Positions 18,529 to 27,413 of a DNA stretch of 64,000 bases are shown here, one piece after another. Where the stretch lies: positions 372,001 to 436,000 of the forward strand of contig NZ_JALKAA010000002.1 in assembly GCF_024171605.1 (NCBI RefSeq), read 5' to 3'. Under the pieces are notes generated by a model, which was not told the origin of the DNA, did not search any database, and saw only the letters and a list, made by a program, of their open reading frames with translations. A program made the translations under genes and the position numbers. This DNA is from Pontibacter sp. HSC-36F09 (GTDB lineage Bacteria; Bacteroidota; Bacteroidia; Cytophagales; Hymenobacteraceae). Within the stretch, counting starts at the first letter, position 1; every line of letters starts with the position of its first letter.

Positions 18529-19092
18529 ATGAAGACACTACTTTTTTTCGGGGATAGCTTGACAGCGGGGTATGGCTTGCCGACAGCACAGGCCTATCCG
18601 TCGCTGATACAGGAGAAGTTGAGAACGGAGGGATACGAAGGCTATACCGTGATCAATGCAGGTATCAGCGGCGACACCACGTCAAGCGGTTTGTACCGGC
18701 TGGACCGCTGGCTGTCTGCGCCCATCGATGTATTTGTGCTGGCACTCGGAGCCAACGATGGACTGCGGGGCATACCTGCACGGGAAACCTCCCAGAACCT
18801 GCAGCAGATCATTGACAAGGTAAAACACAAACACCCGGAAGCGCAGATCATTCTGTCAGGTATGGAGATCCCTGCCATTGTGCCGGGGCGCTACGCAGAG
18901 GAGTTCCGAAAACTGTTTCGGGAGTTGGCCATTAAAAATAATGTAGCCTTTGTCCCTTTTCTGCTGGAAGGAGTGGCCGGTATGCGCCACCTCAACCTTC
19001 CCGACGGCGTGCACCCGAATGCAGAAGGTCAGAAACTACTGGCCCGCCATACCTGGGCAGTTCTGAAAAACGTACTGAAGAAGGAAGTTTAA
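18529..19092 (+). CDS. SGNH/GDSL esterase, TesA/arylesterase type
   Basis: 187-aa single-domain SGNH hydrolase that cleaves acyl esters or thioesters. All four blocks are visible: block I FFGDSLTAGYGL (Ser nucleophile), block II Gly in NAGISGDT, block III Asn in GANDGLRG, and block V DGVHPN with the catalytic Asp and His. This is the order and length of E. coli TesA, but there is no signal peptide, so it would be cytoplasmic unless the start lies elsewhere. Followed by a terminator shared with the convergent DUF4142 gene. Confidence 0.88.
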   Translation: MKTLLFFGDSLTAGYGLPTAQAYPSLIQEKLRTEGYEGYTVINAGISGDTTSSGLYRLDRWLSAPIDVFVLALGANDGLRGIPARETSQNLQQIIDKVKHKHPEAQIILSGMEIPAIVPGRYAEEFRKLFRELAIKNNVAFVPFLLEGVAGMRHLNLPDGVHPNAEGQKLLARHTWAVLKNVLKKEV

Positions 19093-19094
19093 AC

Positions 19095-19129
19095 AAAACA
19101 GGCGGTGCTGTCAGCTCCGCCTGTTTTTG
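19095..19129. terminator. terminator between esterase and DUF4142 genes
   Basis: Perfect 11-bp stem AAAACAGGCGG / CCGCCTGTTTT, 11-base loop. A- and T-runs on both sides allow use on both strands. Confidence 0.85.
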
Positions 19130-19134
19130 TAGCA

Positions 19135-19719
19135 TTATTTTTTGTTGTCCTGCCTGAGCTCCATGGCATTTTCCATCTGCGCCCGGATTTCTTTTCCCGT
19201 ATTACGGGCCCACAAATTAAAGGTGGTGTTGTCTGTCTCCGCAATGTCTTTCACGTTATCCTCAAACTTCTCAAGTGCATCTTTGTGGGCTTCTACCACG
19301 GTGTCCCAGTAGGCACGGTCAAATTCATCCGTATTTTTATCGCGGAGCTCCTGCACGCGTCCGGCATGGTCTTCTTCCATTTGCTGCGGCAGAGTAACGC
19401 TATATTGTCCTGACATGTCTTGCAGCTCGTCCAGCTTTTTGGAGTACAGGTCTACCATCTGCTGGCCATAGTCACGTACCTGCTGGGTTGTACCTTTTTC
19501 GACTGCCAATTTGCCTAGTTCTACCTGCTGTGTGCTGATGCTGTGCGCCTTGCCCATAAATTCACGCTTGTCTTCGCTCAGGGTAGAATCTACTGGGGTG
19601 GTTGTGTTCATTTCGGTGTCCACCTCAGCAGTGGTGTTGGTTTCCTGCTTATCGGAGTTGCAGGATGTAAAGGCAAGCGTGCCCAGTGTGAGGGTGGCTG
19701 CCATCCATAGGTTTTTCAT
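19135..19719 (-). CDS. DUF4142 lipoprotein
   Basis: 194-aa lipoprotein (lipobox FTSC, Cys about residue 20). After a Thr/Glu-rich linker (about 21-50), a ferritin-like four-helix DUF4142 domain fills 50-190, with the usual FMGKAHSISTQQVELGKLAVEKG first helix. DUF4142 proteins are common in envelopes of Bacteroidota and Proteobacteria and are often tied to stress. Function is not known. Neighbouring minus-strand genes (19908, 20653) are also stress-type proteins. Confidence 0.88.
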   Translation of the reverse strand: MKNLWMAATLTLGTLAFTSCNSDKQETNTTAEVDTEMNTTTPVDSTLSEDKREFMGKAHSISTQQVELGKLAVEKGTTQQVRDYGQQMVDLYSKKLDELQDMSGQYSVTLPQQMEEDHAGRVQELRDKNTDEFDRAYWDTVVEAHKDALEKFEDNVKDIAETDNTTFNLWARNTGKEIRAQMENAMELRQDNKK

Positions 19720-19907
19720 AGTCTTATTTTTTTGCTTTTGATATTTCTGATTGTTTTAAGGGCATACGGAAAAACGGTCAGTATATGTTCATTTTATTGT
19801 ATACCGGCCTTCCCTCTGCATCAGGTAGAGTAGGCTATAAAGACAAAGGCTCGACTTTGCCACAAGGGGAAAGCCAAGCCTTTGATTTTATGTAAGGCAA
19901 TCGGGCC

Positions 19908-20444
19908 TTAGTAATAAATATGCTCTCCGCGGTTCTTCTGGAAATGCTCTTCGAAGTAACGGGCATCTTCTGATGTGCGCGGCTTAAAGCCCAGCACGAT
20001 GTTACCTTCTTTCACGCCTTCTTCATAAACCTTAGCGCGTTCTTCAGGTATACCGGCGCCCACCAGGGCACCGATCAGGCCGCCTGTCAGGCCACCAGCA
20101 CCAGCACCTGCCAGTGCAGCTGCCAACGGACCTGCCACTACCAAGCCCAAACCAGGTATAGCTACGGAAGTACCAATGGCTGCCACAGCACCTACAATGG
20201 CGCCAAGCGTACCACCAATGGCCGAACCGGCTCCGGCTCCCTCCAGCGATTTGTTACCCAGTTCGGTATCGCCGTCGCGGTCCAGGTCACCGCTAAAGTG
20301 GCGCTTGCGTCCCTCGTCCGACAATACTACGTTGATATCGTCTTTGTCATATCCGCGTGCACGTAGTTCTTCATAGGCGCTCTCTGCGCTGTCACGGTCC
20401 CGGAACATGGCTGTCATCATGCTCGTATTGCTTACTCTTTCCAT
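19908..20444 (-). CDS. general-stress-protein-17M-like glycine-zipper protein
   Basis: 178 aa. The N-terminal segment (about 8-50, MFRDRDSAESAYEELRARGYDKDDINVVLS) matches the general stress protein 17M-type domain found in B. subtilis YflT and relatives. The centre (about 70-130) is an extreme Gly/Ala zipper of two probable membrane-inserting helices (AIGGTLGAIVGAVAAIG). The charged C-terminus ends EHIYY. Role unknown; likely membrane-associated and stress induced by analogy. Confidence 0.8.
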   Translation of the reverse strand: MERVSNTSMMTAMFRDRDSAESAYEELRARGYDKDDINVVLSDEGRKRHFSGDLDRDGDTELGNKSLEGAGAGSAIGGTLGAIVGAVAAIGTSVAIPGLGLVVAGPLAAALAGAGAGGLTGGLIGALVGAGIPEERAKVYEEGVKEGNIVLGFKPRTSEDARYFEEHFQKNRGEHIYY

Positions 20445-20600
20445 AGTTGAATTTTTAAGTTTGTATTAGTGTAATTTAAGGATGCCTACTTTTTTGCAGA
20501 CTAGTTTATTGTAACGGCTCACCAACTCTATGGTTGCAAATTGAAGTTAGGCAGTGAGCGTTTCCCATATAATAAGCGGGTTTTTTGAAAGATGATCATT

Positions 20601-20630
20601 AAAAAAGCCTTCCGTAAGGGAAGGCCTTTT
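20601..20630 (-). terminator. terminator of the fasciclin gene
   Basis: GCCTTCC / GGAAGGC stem with A-run (T-run on minus strand) at 20601-20606. Confidence 0.75.
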
Positions 20631-20652
20631 CAGTATGTTATAATGCTGTTGG

Positions 20653-21330
20653 TTATTCTTTGTCAGTTACGGCATCAGCAGTTACCAGCACACGGTCCAC
20701 TACATGGATCACACCGTTGTTGGCCTCAATGTCAGACTCTATAATACTGGCACCGCCAATAGTGAATGAGTTAGGGGCAGCGCCTGCGCTAGCTACTTCA
20801 ATATAGTCATCCTGACCTACCTGGATACGCTGGTTAGCCTGCAGCTGGCTTGTCATCACTTTACCCGAAATGATGTGGGCCTGCAGGATCTGAATCAGTT
20901 CGTTTCTGTTTTCTGGTTTTTTCAGATATTCTAATTGGCCAGCAGGGAGCTTCTCAAAGGCCTCGTTAGATGGGGCAAAGATGGTAAACTCACCTTCCTG
21001 CTCAAAGGCTTTTGAAATATTGGCTGCCTGTACCAACTCCATGAAAGTAGAGATTTCGCTCTTTGTTCTGGCCGCGTCTAATATAGCCATAGAGCTTGTT
21101 TCACCAGTTACACCCATCGTGGAAGAAGTATCCATGTCCGTAGTAGTGGTTTCAGTGCTTACTTCTGTTTCTGTGGTAGTAACATCATCACCGGCCATGG
21201 TAGTTGTTTCGCTCATGGTTGTGGTTTCGTCCATGGCAGTAGTGTCCATTGTGTCGTTACTGCTGGCGCAGCTGTATAAAAAGCCTGCGGCAAAGACAGC
21301 TGCAAGAGGTTTTAGCATTCGCATTTTCAT
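20653..21330 (-). CDS. fasciclin-domain lipoprotein
   Basis: About 225 aa. Lipobox FLYSC follows a signal peptide if translation begins at ATG 21330 (MKMRMLKPL); the frame is also open to ATG 21351. A 60-residue Thr/Met/Glu low-complexity linker (DTTAMDETTTMSETTTMAG and following) leads to one fasciclin domain (about 80-220) with FTIFAPSNEAFEKLP and GVIHVVDRVL, the H1 and H2 motifs. Fasciclin proteins mediate adhesion or bind matrix; in bacteria most are of unknown role. Confidence 0.9.
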   Translation of the reverse strand: MKMRMLKPLAAVFAAGFLYSCASSNDTMDTTAMDETTTMSETTTMAGDDVTTTETEVSTETTTTDMDTSSTMGVTGETSSMAILDAARTKSEISTFMELVQAANISKAFEQEGEFTIFAPSNEAFEKLPAGQLEYLKKPENRNELIQILQAHIISGKVMTSQLQANQRIQVGQDDYIEVASAGAAPNSFTIGGASIIESDIEANNGVIHVVDRVLVTADAVTDKE

Positions 21331-21421
21331 AGTTGTTACTTTATGGTTCATGATTAAACAAATTGTACATCTTTTGTCAGGATATACATGGTCTATTTAA
21401 CTGCATCTTTTTAAAAAAGTT

Positions 21422-21466
21422 ATAAAAAAAAGAGGACTACCTGTGCTTATATGACAGATAGTCCTC
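21422..21466 (-). terminator. terminator of the sigma/protease operon
   Basis: GAGGACTA / TAGTCCTC with inner CTGT / ACAG; T8 tail on the minus strand. Confidence 0.8.
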
Positions 21467-21499
21467 CATGGTGTTGCAATAAAGCAATATTACCGTGCC

Positions 21500-22597
21500 T
21501 TAGTTATACACTTTCACGACAAAAATATAGTCCTGAAGTTTCTTTAACTGCTGTGTGCGTGAGGTTCCACTCAGGTTGTTTTGCTGCGGCAGACTTACTG
21601 TTAGCCCGTTTTCTCTCTCCTTCATTTCTGTTACCATTTGCAGCAGGTAAGAGGATTTCACTGCAAAAGCGGCTCCTTCCTGACCTGCCTGCTTGCCGTT
21701 GATCACGCCAATAACATTGCCTTTGTCATCGAGCAGCGGACCGCCACTGTTACCCGGGTTCAGGGGGATGGAGATTTGGTAAGAAGTAGTGTCGCCCTCA
21801 AAACCAGACGCGGAACTCAGTGAGCCTTCACCAAACACAATGTCCTCGCGCGGGAAGCCCAGCGTATACACGCGCTCACCCAAGTCCGAAGAGGCAGTCT
21901 TAAAGGTATAAGGCAGCTTGCCGAAACCTGCAAAGGAAGGGTCTTCCACTTTCAGGATGGTCAGGTCGTAGTCGGTGTTGCGGTGCACTTCCGTTACCTT
22001 ATACTTCAAGCCGGCTTTGTTCTCGATCAGGATAGAGTCCGCTCCCTGGATTACGTGTGAGCTGGTGACAATGTACCCATCTGGGCTGATGGCGAAACCG
22101 GTGCCACTGAAGCGTGCCGAACGCGGAGCCGGTGCGGGGGTGTCCGCGCTGGCGATGCCATTGATAATGGCACGCTGTTCTTTTTTGATTTTCTCAACCT
22201 CACGACGGAGCTCAATGTAGCGCGCCGTTTGCTGCTGTACAGGTTTCTTCATTTGCTGCACACTCCAAAGCGTGCCGAATACAGACAGCAGCGAAACGCT
22301 GGCGGCAACCGCCATGGTCTGGGCATGCTTCTTAAAGAAGACTTTCCAGGCCGTCAGTTCGCTGGTGATAGCCCGCGAACCGGTTTCCATTTCTGTGTGG
22401 ATGCTGTTGAGCTTATGGCGCAATTGCTGACGCTGGCCATAGTGCTGCATGGCCTGCAGCACCTGGCGGTGCTCCTGTACCTGGTCGGCAAGCCGCGGGT
22501 CGGAGAGCAACAGCGCCTCAAAGGCAGCTTTCTCCTCGGCGGGCAGGGTGCCGGCCAGGTAGCGCTCTATTTGCTCGTATATGCGGTGGTCAAACAT
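21500..22597 (-). CDS. membrane-anchored trypsin-like protease with anti-sigma-like cytoplasmic N-terminus
   Basis: 365 aa. Residues 1-80 resemble the cytoplasmic part of ECF anti-sigma factors (YEQIERYLAGTLPAEEKAAFEALLLSDPRLADQV), without zinc ligands. One membrane segment spans about 93-112. Outside it is a chymotrypsin-fold protease (about 160-340) with the triad H181 (TSSHVIQ), D211 (DYDLTIL) and S284 (PGNSGGP); no PDZ domain. The gene follows the ECF sigma gene by 50 bp on the same strand and they share a terminator. By position and layout it probably controls that sigma factor, perhaps with its own protease domain as the sensor or effector. That role is inference. Confidence 0.85.
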   Translation of the reverse strand: MFDHRIYEQIERYLAGTLPAEEKAAFEALLLSDPRLADQVQEHRQVLQAMQHYGQRQQLRHKLNSIHTEMETGSRAITSELTAWKVFFKKHAQTMAVAASVSLLSVFGTLWSVQQMKKPVQQQTARYIELRREVEKIKKEQRAIINGIASADTPAPAPRSARFSGTGFAISPDGYIVTSSHVIQGADSILIENKAGLKYKVTEVHRNTDYDLTILKVEDPSFAGFGKLPYTFKTASSDLGERVYTLGFPREDIVFGEGSLSSASGFEGDTTSYQISIPLNPGNSGGPLLDDKGNVIGVINGKQAGQEGAAFAVKSSYLLQMVTEMKERENGLTVSLPQQNNLSGTSRTQQLKKLQDYIFVVKVYN

Positions 22598-22647
22598 GGT
22601 TATATAAAAATACCTTTTACAAGGTGCTAAAATTCAATTCGTCTATG

Positions 22648-23220
22648 CTATACCTCTGGTTTATAAGAGGTGAAGAATAGCTTCTTGAGGCGTTGCAGGC
22701 ACTTGTACTTTTGGTTTTTGGCCGTGTCTGTGTTCGTGTAGCCAAACTTTTCCACAATATCCTGCATGCCCTGCGCCCGGATGTAAAAGTCCTCTAGTAA
22801 TGAGCGACAGGGCTCCCCGAGCTGGTCAAGCGCCTCGGCCATCACGCCGAACTGCCTTTCGTTTTCCTCGTGCTGCGGCACATCCTCCTCCAGCGACAGG
22901 TAGTTCTCAGAGTCCTCTATGCGATTCGCGTAGCGGCCTTTCTCTGCCAGCCGTTTCAGCCAAAGCCGGCGGCACACCGAGTAGAGGTAAGTCTTGATCT
23001 GGCAGCTAAGCTCCAGGCTGTTGCCTTTGATCTTCTCGTAGAAGACGATCACGCCTTCCTGATAAATGTCTTTCGCCTCGTCATCAGTTCCACTGTTGCT
23101 GATGATGAAATGAGAGATCATCGGGAAGTGCAGCTTATACAGATGTGCGAGTGCGCGGTCATCGTCATTCCGGATTCCCTCCATGATCGCCTCATCCGTC
23201 TCATACAAACTCTTCCTCAT
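22648..23220 (-). CDS. ECF-type RNA polymerase sigma factor
   Basis: 190 aa. Region 2 spans about 25-90 (LYKLHFPMISHFIISNSGTDDEAKDIYQEGVIVFYEKI) with the DEAKDIYQEG motif of sigma region 2.2-2.4, and region 4 spans about 130-185 (LLEDFYIRAQGMQDIVEKFGY followed by NQKYKCLQRLKKLF). It directs core polymerase to an unknown regulon. First gene of an operon with the membrane protease. It may regulate itself, but I cannot identify its promoter. Confidence 0.92.
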   Translation of the reverse strand: MRKSLYETDEAIMEGIRNDDDRALAHLYKLHFPMISHFIISNSGTDDEAKDIYQEGVIVFYEKIKGNSLELSCQIKTYLYSVCRRLWLKRLAEKGRYANRIEDSENYLSLEEDVPQHEENERQFGVMAEALDQLGEPCRSLLEDFYIRAQGMQDIVEKFGYTNTDTAKNQKYKCLQRLKKLFFTSYKPEV

Positions 23221-23364
23221 GCCGTTCTGTTTTTAATACGCCAGGCCGCTTTTTGTAACCCAACAAAAAAATATTTTAAAAAAATAAAAAATACCGGGTT
23301 ACCTAGCCGGGTTTCCGGTATGAAGTTCAAATTCGAAACCAAAACACTTAATCACAAACACAAA

Positions 23365-23568
23365 ATGAAAAAATTGTTCAAATTCGCTTTCGTAGCGTTC
23401 GCCCTGGTAGCTTTCACAGCTTGCAACACTGAAGAAACTGCAACTGAAACTGAAGCTGTTGAAACTGAAGTAACTACTGAAGAAGAAGTTGTTACTGAAG
23501 AAGTTGAAGCTGACTCTACTGTTGAGACTACAACTGTTGAGACTGACTCTACTGTAACTGTACAGTAA
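23365..23568 (+). CDS. small acidic low-complexity lipoprotein
   Basis: 67 aa, ATG at 23365 (MKKLFKFAFVAFALVAFTAC). The lipobox FTAC places the mature end at Cys 20. The remaining 47 residues use almost only Glu, Thr, Val, Ala, Asp and Ser in near-repeats (TETEAVETEVTTEEEVVTEE). A longer frame begins at 22870 but would cross the sigma gene and is spurious. The leader contains an ATACCGG ... CCGGTAT inverted repeat. Strongly terminated. Probably an abundant envelope protein; function unknown. Confidence 0.85.
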   Translation: MKKLFKFAFVAFALVAFTACNTEETATETEAVETEVTTEEEVVTEEVEADSTVETTTVETDSTVTVQ

Positions 23569-23610
23569 TCAATAGCAGAACTACGGATAATACCTTATAG
23601 TTCTAAACAC

Positions 23611-23651
23611 ATAAGAAGGCCCTGCAGCAATGCAGGGCCTTCTTATTTTTT
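23611..23651 (+). terminator. terminator of the small acidic lipoprotein gene
   Basis: Perfect 16-bp stem closed by a GCAA tetraloop, then T5. Confidence 0.95.
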
Positions 23652-23818
23652 GTGCTGTTCAGTAGACTCAATGTAGGTTTGGGATGATTAAGTATCGCCT
23701 TTAGGGAGTTTATGCTGCTAACCTAAAGCCTTACACCCTGCCTGCCGCAAACTCCGAACCCCCGTCCTTACTTTCGGACTCAACAGAGTTACTCCTCCAG
23801 TGCCCGGTACGTCAGGCC

Positions 23819-25006
23819 CTAACGCTTCGCTTTCTTACGGCGCTCCATTTCTTTGCTGATCAGGCCAAACTCGCGGCTGCTCTGGCCGGCGATGGCTGTA
23901 TTCTCGTTGGCACGGCGCAGCAGGTAGGGCATCACCGACTCCACCGGACCGTAAGGCACGTACTTCGCTACATTATAACCGGCATTGGCCAGGTTGTACG
24001 ATAAGTTATCGCTCATGCCGAAAAGCTGGGCAAAGAACACGCGCTCGTCGTTGGGCGCTATACCTTTCTCCTCCATCAGTTCCATTAACAGGTAGCAGCT
24101 GGCTTCGTTGTGCGTGCCGGCGCAAAGCGATATGCGGTCGATGTGGTCGATGCAGAAGCGGAGGCCGTCGTTGTATAGTTTGTCAGAGGCGGCTTTGGTC
24201 GGGTTGATCGGGCTTGGATAGCCTTGCTCTTCGGCACGTCTGCGCTCTTTTTCCATGTAGGCACCGCGCACGGGCTTTGCTCCGAGTATGTAGTTTTTGG
24301 CCACGGCGTTCTCATAGTCGCGTGCCAGCGCGTCGAGGCGGTCGTGGCGGTAGAGCTGGTAGGTGTTGTAAACAATGGCTTTCTCCTTGTTGTAGAGTTC
24401 CATCATATCGTAGGCCATGTTGTCGATGGTGTCCTGAAACCAGCTTTCCTCGGCATCCACAAACACACGCACATCGGCTTCGTAGCAGCGCTGGCAAATG
24501 TCCTGTACCCGCTTCAGGCCACGCGCATAGGCGGCTTGCTCCTCAGCTGACAGTTTTTCTCCTGCCTGCACTTTCTCCAGAAGAGGTGTGCTCACCAGGC
24601 CAGTCACTTTAAACACAGAGAAGGGGATGTTCTTGTTGCCACGCGCTTTCTCTACGGTGCGCAGAATCTCGTCCCGGGTATCGTCAAAGCTTTTGTCCGA
24701 GCCCTCGCCCTCTACGGAGTAGTCGAGGATGGTGCCGATGTTGTATTTGGCCAGCTCGCGGATGGCACGCTCCGATTCCCCGATCGTTTCGCCACCGCAG
24801 AAGTGGTTGAAAATAGTTGGCTTGATGATAAACTTTACCGGCAGGTGCAGCTTGAGCGCGAAGTTCAGCAGGTTGCCACCTACCTTCACAAAGGTGTTGC
24901 TGTTCATGGACTTGAACAACAGGTACATTTTATAAAGCTCAGCGTCTGACTTGGAAGAAAAAGCGACTGCTGTATCGTCGAAAGAAACGTTGGTAACCGG
25001 GTTCAT
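23819..25006 (-). CDS. proline dehydrogenase
   Basis: About 395-aa FAD-dependent proline dehydrogenase, which oxidises proline to pyrroline-5-carboxylate. It is monofunctional (no P5C dehydrogenase part). The (beta-alpha)8 PRODH barrel shows VDAEESWFQDTIDN, KPVRGAYMEKER, LCAGTHNEAS and the C-terminal YLLRRANENT, where the paired arginines bind the proline carboxylate. ATG 25006 (MNPVTNVSFDD) is chosen because it follows a TATCTTTG element by a short leader and the upstream in-frame extension is unlike the family. Confidence 0.92.
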   Translation of the reverse strand: MNPVTNVSFDDTAVAFSSKSDAELYKMYLLFKSMNSNTFVKVGGNLLNFALKLHLPVKFIIKPTIFNHFCGGETIGESERAIRELAKYNIGTILDYSVEGEGSDKSFDDTRDEILRTVEKARGNKNIPFSVFKVTGLVSTPLLEKVQAGEKLSAEEQAAYARGLKRVQDICQRCYEADVRVFVDAEESWFQDTIDNMAYDMMELYNKEKAIVYNTYQLYRHDRLDALARDYENAVAKNYILGAKPVRGAYMEKERRRAEEQGYPSPINPTKAASDKLYNDGLRFCIDHIDRISLCAGTHNEASCYLLMELMEEKGIAPNDERVFFAQLFGMSDNLSYNLANAGYNVAKYVPYGPVESVMPYLLRRANENTAIAGQSSREFGLISKEMERRKKAKR

Positions 25007-25027
25007 GTAATGGTGTGTTAATTGCCG

Positions 25028-25035
25028 CAAAGATA
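25028..25035 (-). promoter_or_regulatory. -7 element of the proline dehydrogenase promoter
   Basis: TATCTTTG on the minus strand matches TAnnTTTG, 22 bp before the ATG. The -33 TTG is not clear. Confidence 0.45.
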
Positions 25036-25152
25036 AGGCATGCGTTAACGTTTTACACCATAGAAGCCTGGTACCCAAGATATATTTTGTACTGTTTTTC
25101 AGGGCAGCCATTCCCTTAAACCAGATCCGCTGCATAACTGTTGTATTTGTCG

Positions 25153-25160
25153 TACCTTTG
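25153..25160 (+). promoter_or_regulatory. -7 element of the shikimate operon promoter
   Basis: TACCTTTG, identical to the nuclease-gene element, 18 bp before the ATG at 25179. It implies a very short leader. No clear TTG at the expected distance. Confidence 0.5.
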
Positions 25161-25178
25161 TAGGGACAATTGACACCG

Positions 25179-26309
25179 ATGGATTTCAAAAATAAAGACA
25201 CCTATTTCGCTGAACTGCTGGCTGAGCGGGGCAGGCCGCTGGTGATTGCCGGGCCTTGCAGCGCGGAGAGCGAACAGCAGGTGATGCAGACGGCCGAAGC
25301 CCTGAAAAAGCTGAATGTGCACCTATTCCGGGCAGGCATCTGGAAGCCGCGTTCCCGCCCCAACACCTTTGAGGGGGTAGGTCTGCAGGGCCTGGCGTGG
25401 CTGGCCCGCGTAAAGCAGGAACTGGGTATGCGGGTAACGACGGAGGTAGCCACGGGTCGCCACGTGGAGGAAGCCCTGAAACAAGGTATAGATGTATTGT
25501 GGATCGGCGCTCGTACCACCGTGAACCCATTTGCCGTGCAGGAAATAGCTGATGCGCTGAGCGGGGTGCAGATACCTGTGATGGTGAAAAATCCCGTGAA
25601 CCCGGATCTGGCCCTCTGGATCGGAGCGATCGAGCGCATCTACCAGGCAGGTATAACCGACCTGGCCGCCATCCATCGTGGTTTCTCTTCGTACCAACCT
25701 TCCAAGTACCGCAATGCGCCGGTCTGGCAAATTCCGATCGAACTGAAAGCCCGTTTCCAGAACCTTCCCGTGTTCGTGGACCCGAGCCACATTGGCGGTA
25801 CCCGTGATCTGATCTATCCCCTGTCGCAGCGAGCGCTTGACATGGGCTGTGATGGCGTGATGATCGAGACGCACCCGAACCCGGCGGAGGCCCTGAGCGA
25901 TGCGGAGCAGCAGGTAACCCCAGCCGCGCTGGCTGACATACTGAGCAAGCTGCAGGTGCGTAAAACGAATTACGACGATGCGGAACTGGTGAACCGGGCT
26001 GAGGAACTGCGCCTGAAGATCGATGCTGCCGACCACGACCTGATCGGGGCCTTGGCACAGCGAATGGCCTTGGTGGAGCAGATAGGGGAGTACAAAAAGC
26101 AAAACAACGTGCAGGTGCTACAACTCGAGCGTTGGAAGGAAATTTTCCGTACCCGTGCCGACTGGGCCGCCGAAGCAGGGATCAACCCGGCCTTTGTGGA
26201 AGAGCTCTACAAGCTGATCCACGTCGAATCGATTCGCAAGCAGACCAGCATCATGCAGACCGGAAGTCCGGAAACAAAACCTAACACCGAGCCGGAACAG
26301 GCATCGTAA
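25179..26309 (+). CDS. bifunctional DAHP synthase / chorismate mutase
   Basis: About 376 aa. The N-terminal domain (to about 260) is a KDPG-type (class Ibeta) DAHP synthase joining phosphoenolpyruvate and erythrose-4-phosphate: VIAGPCSAES, RAGIWKPRSRPNTFEG, IGARTT, KNPVNPDL, IHRGFSSY and FVDPSHIGGTRD. The C-terminal domain (about 265-360) is an AroQ chorismate mutase (LRLKIDAADHDLIGALAQRMALVEQIGEYKKQNNVQVLQLERW). The fusion is common in Bacteroidota and lets chorismate-derived products control the first step. First gene of the operon with aroB and aroA. Confidence 0.95.
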   Translation: MDFKNKDTYFAELLAERGRPLVIAGPCSAESEQQVMQTAEALKKLNVHLFRAGIWKPRSRPNTFEGVGLQGLAWLARVKQELGMRVTTEVATGRHVEEALKQGIDVLWIGARTTVNPFAVQEIADALSGVQIPVMVKNPVNPDLALWIGAIERIYQAGITDLAAIHRGFSSYQPSKYRNAPVWQIPIELKARFQNLPVFVDPSHIGGTRDLIYPLSQRALDMGCDGVMIETHPNPAEALSDAEQQVTPAALADILSKLQVRKTNYDDAELVNRAEELRLKIDAADHDLIGALAQRMALVEQIGEYKKQNNVQVLQLERWKEIFRTRADWAAEAGINPAFVEELYKLIHVESIRKQTSIMQTGSPETKPNTEPEQAS

Positions 26310-26375
26310 GCGTATACCTGAACGCCGGTTTATAGCCGACGTTTTTACACCTATACCTGATAAAATAAAATCCGC

Positions 26376-27413
26376 GTGACTGAAAGCATTTATATCGGGC
26401 GAGACGTGCTGCCGCAGCTGAAAGCGGTGCTGCAGAACCTGGCCTTCTCGAAAATAGCCGTGCTGGTGGACGAAAATACCCTGCACCATTGCTACCCGCA
26501 GGTGAAGCCCCATTTGCCCGAGCACGGCATCATCCAGATTCAGAGTGGTGAAGCTCATAAAACACTGCAGACCTGCGAGGATATCTGGCAGCGTATGACG
26601 GAGCTCCACCTGGACCGCTGGTCGGTGCTGGTGAACTTGGGAGGCGGCGTGATCGGTGACATGGGTGGTTTCTGTGCAGCCACCTTTAAGCGCGGAATGT
26701 ACTTTGTGCAAGTGCCCACCACACTTCTCGCGCAGGTGGATGCCAGCGTGGGCGGCAAAACAGGTATAGACTTCCACGGACTCAAGAACCACATCGGGGT
26801 TTACAAAGAGCCGAAGGCTGTCATCATCGATCCGGGTTTTCTGGATACGCTGCCACAGCGCCAACTCAAGTCGGGTTATGCCGAAATCATCAAACACTGG
26901 CTGATCGCCGATGCGGCCGCCTTTGAGGAGCAGCGCCACATCGGGCTTTTCACCGAAGACTGGGACGCGCTGATCCGCCATTCAGTAGGTATAAAGTCGG
27001 CTGTGGTGGAGGCTGATCCGCTGGAGGGCGGTTACCGCAAGGTGCTTAACTTCGGCCATACCGTGGGCCACGCCGTAGAAAGCTACCTGATGGAGCAGCC
27101 CGGCCGCGAGCTGTTGCATGGCGAGGCCATTGCTGTCGGGATGCTGTGCGAGGCCTACCTTTCTGTGAAGAAAGAGTTGCTCACCAAGCGCGAGCTCGAC
27201 CAGATCGAGACTTTCATGGTGTCGATCTATGAAAAGGTAAAAATCACTGAAGAAGATATTCAAAGCATGGCCAAACTGGCTTTGCAGGACAAAAAAAACA
27301 CGCACTCTACCATCAACTGTACGCTGTTGCAAGGTATAGGCAAGGCCGTTTGGGACCAGCCTGTTACCCTGCCAGAGATACAGGAGTCTTTGCGCTACTA
27401 CCAGCTACTATGA
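26376..27413 (+). CDS. aroB: 3-dehydroquinate synthase
   Basis: 345 aa, GTG start at 26376. AroB converts DAHP to 3-dehydroquinate using NAD and a divalent metal. Motifs: GGGVIGDMGGFCAATFKRG, VPTTLLAQVDASVGGKTGI and the metal ligands in KVLNFGHTVGHAVE. It ends in the ATGA that starts aroA, so translation is probably coupled. Confidence 0.96.
   Translation: MTESIYIGRDVLPQLKAVLQNLAFSKIAVLVDENTLHHCYPQVKPHLPEHGIIQIQSGEAHKTLQTCEDIWQRMTELHLDRWSVLVNLGGGVIGDMGGFCAATFKRGMYFVQVPTTLLAQVDASVGGKTGIDFHGLKNHIGVYKEPKAVIIDPGFLDTLPQRQLKSGYAEIIKHWLIADAAAFEEQRHIGLFTEDWDALIRHSVGIKSAVVEADPLEGGYRKVLNFGHTVGHAVESYLMEQPGRELLHGEAIAVGMLCEAYLSVKKELLTKRELDQIETFMVSIYEKVKITEEDIQSMAKLALQDKKNTHSTINCTLLQGIGKAVWDQPVTLPEIQESLRYYQLL

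Noticed and set aside
25186..26058. 290-codon frame antisense to the DAHP synthase gene
   Set aside because: Composition (Arg, Pro, Ser, Gly) is typical of an antisense shadow in GC-rich coding sequence.
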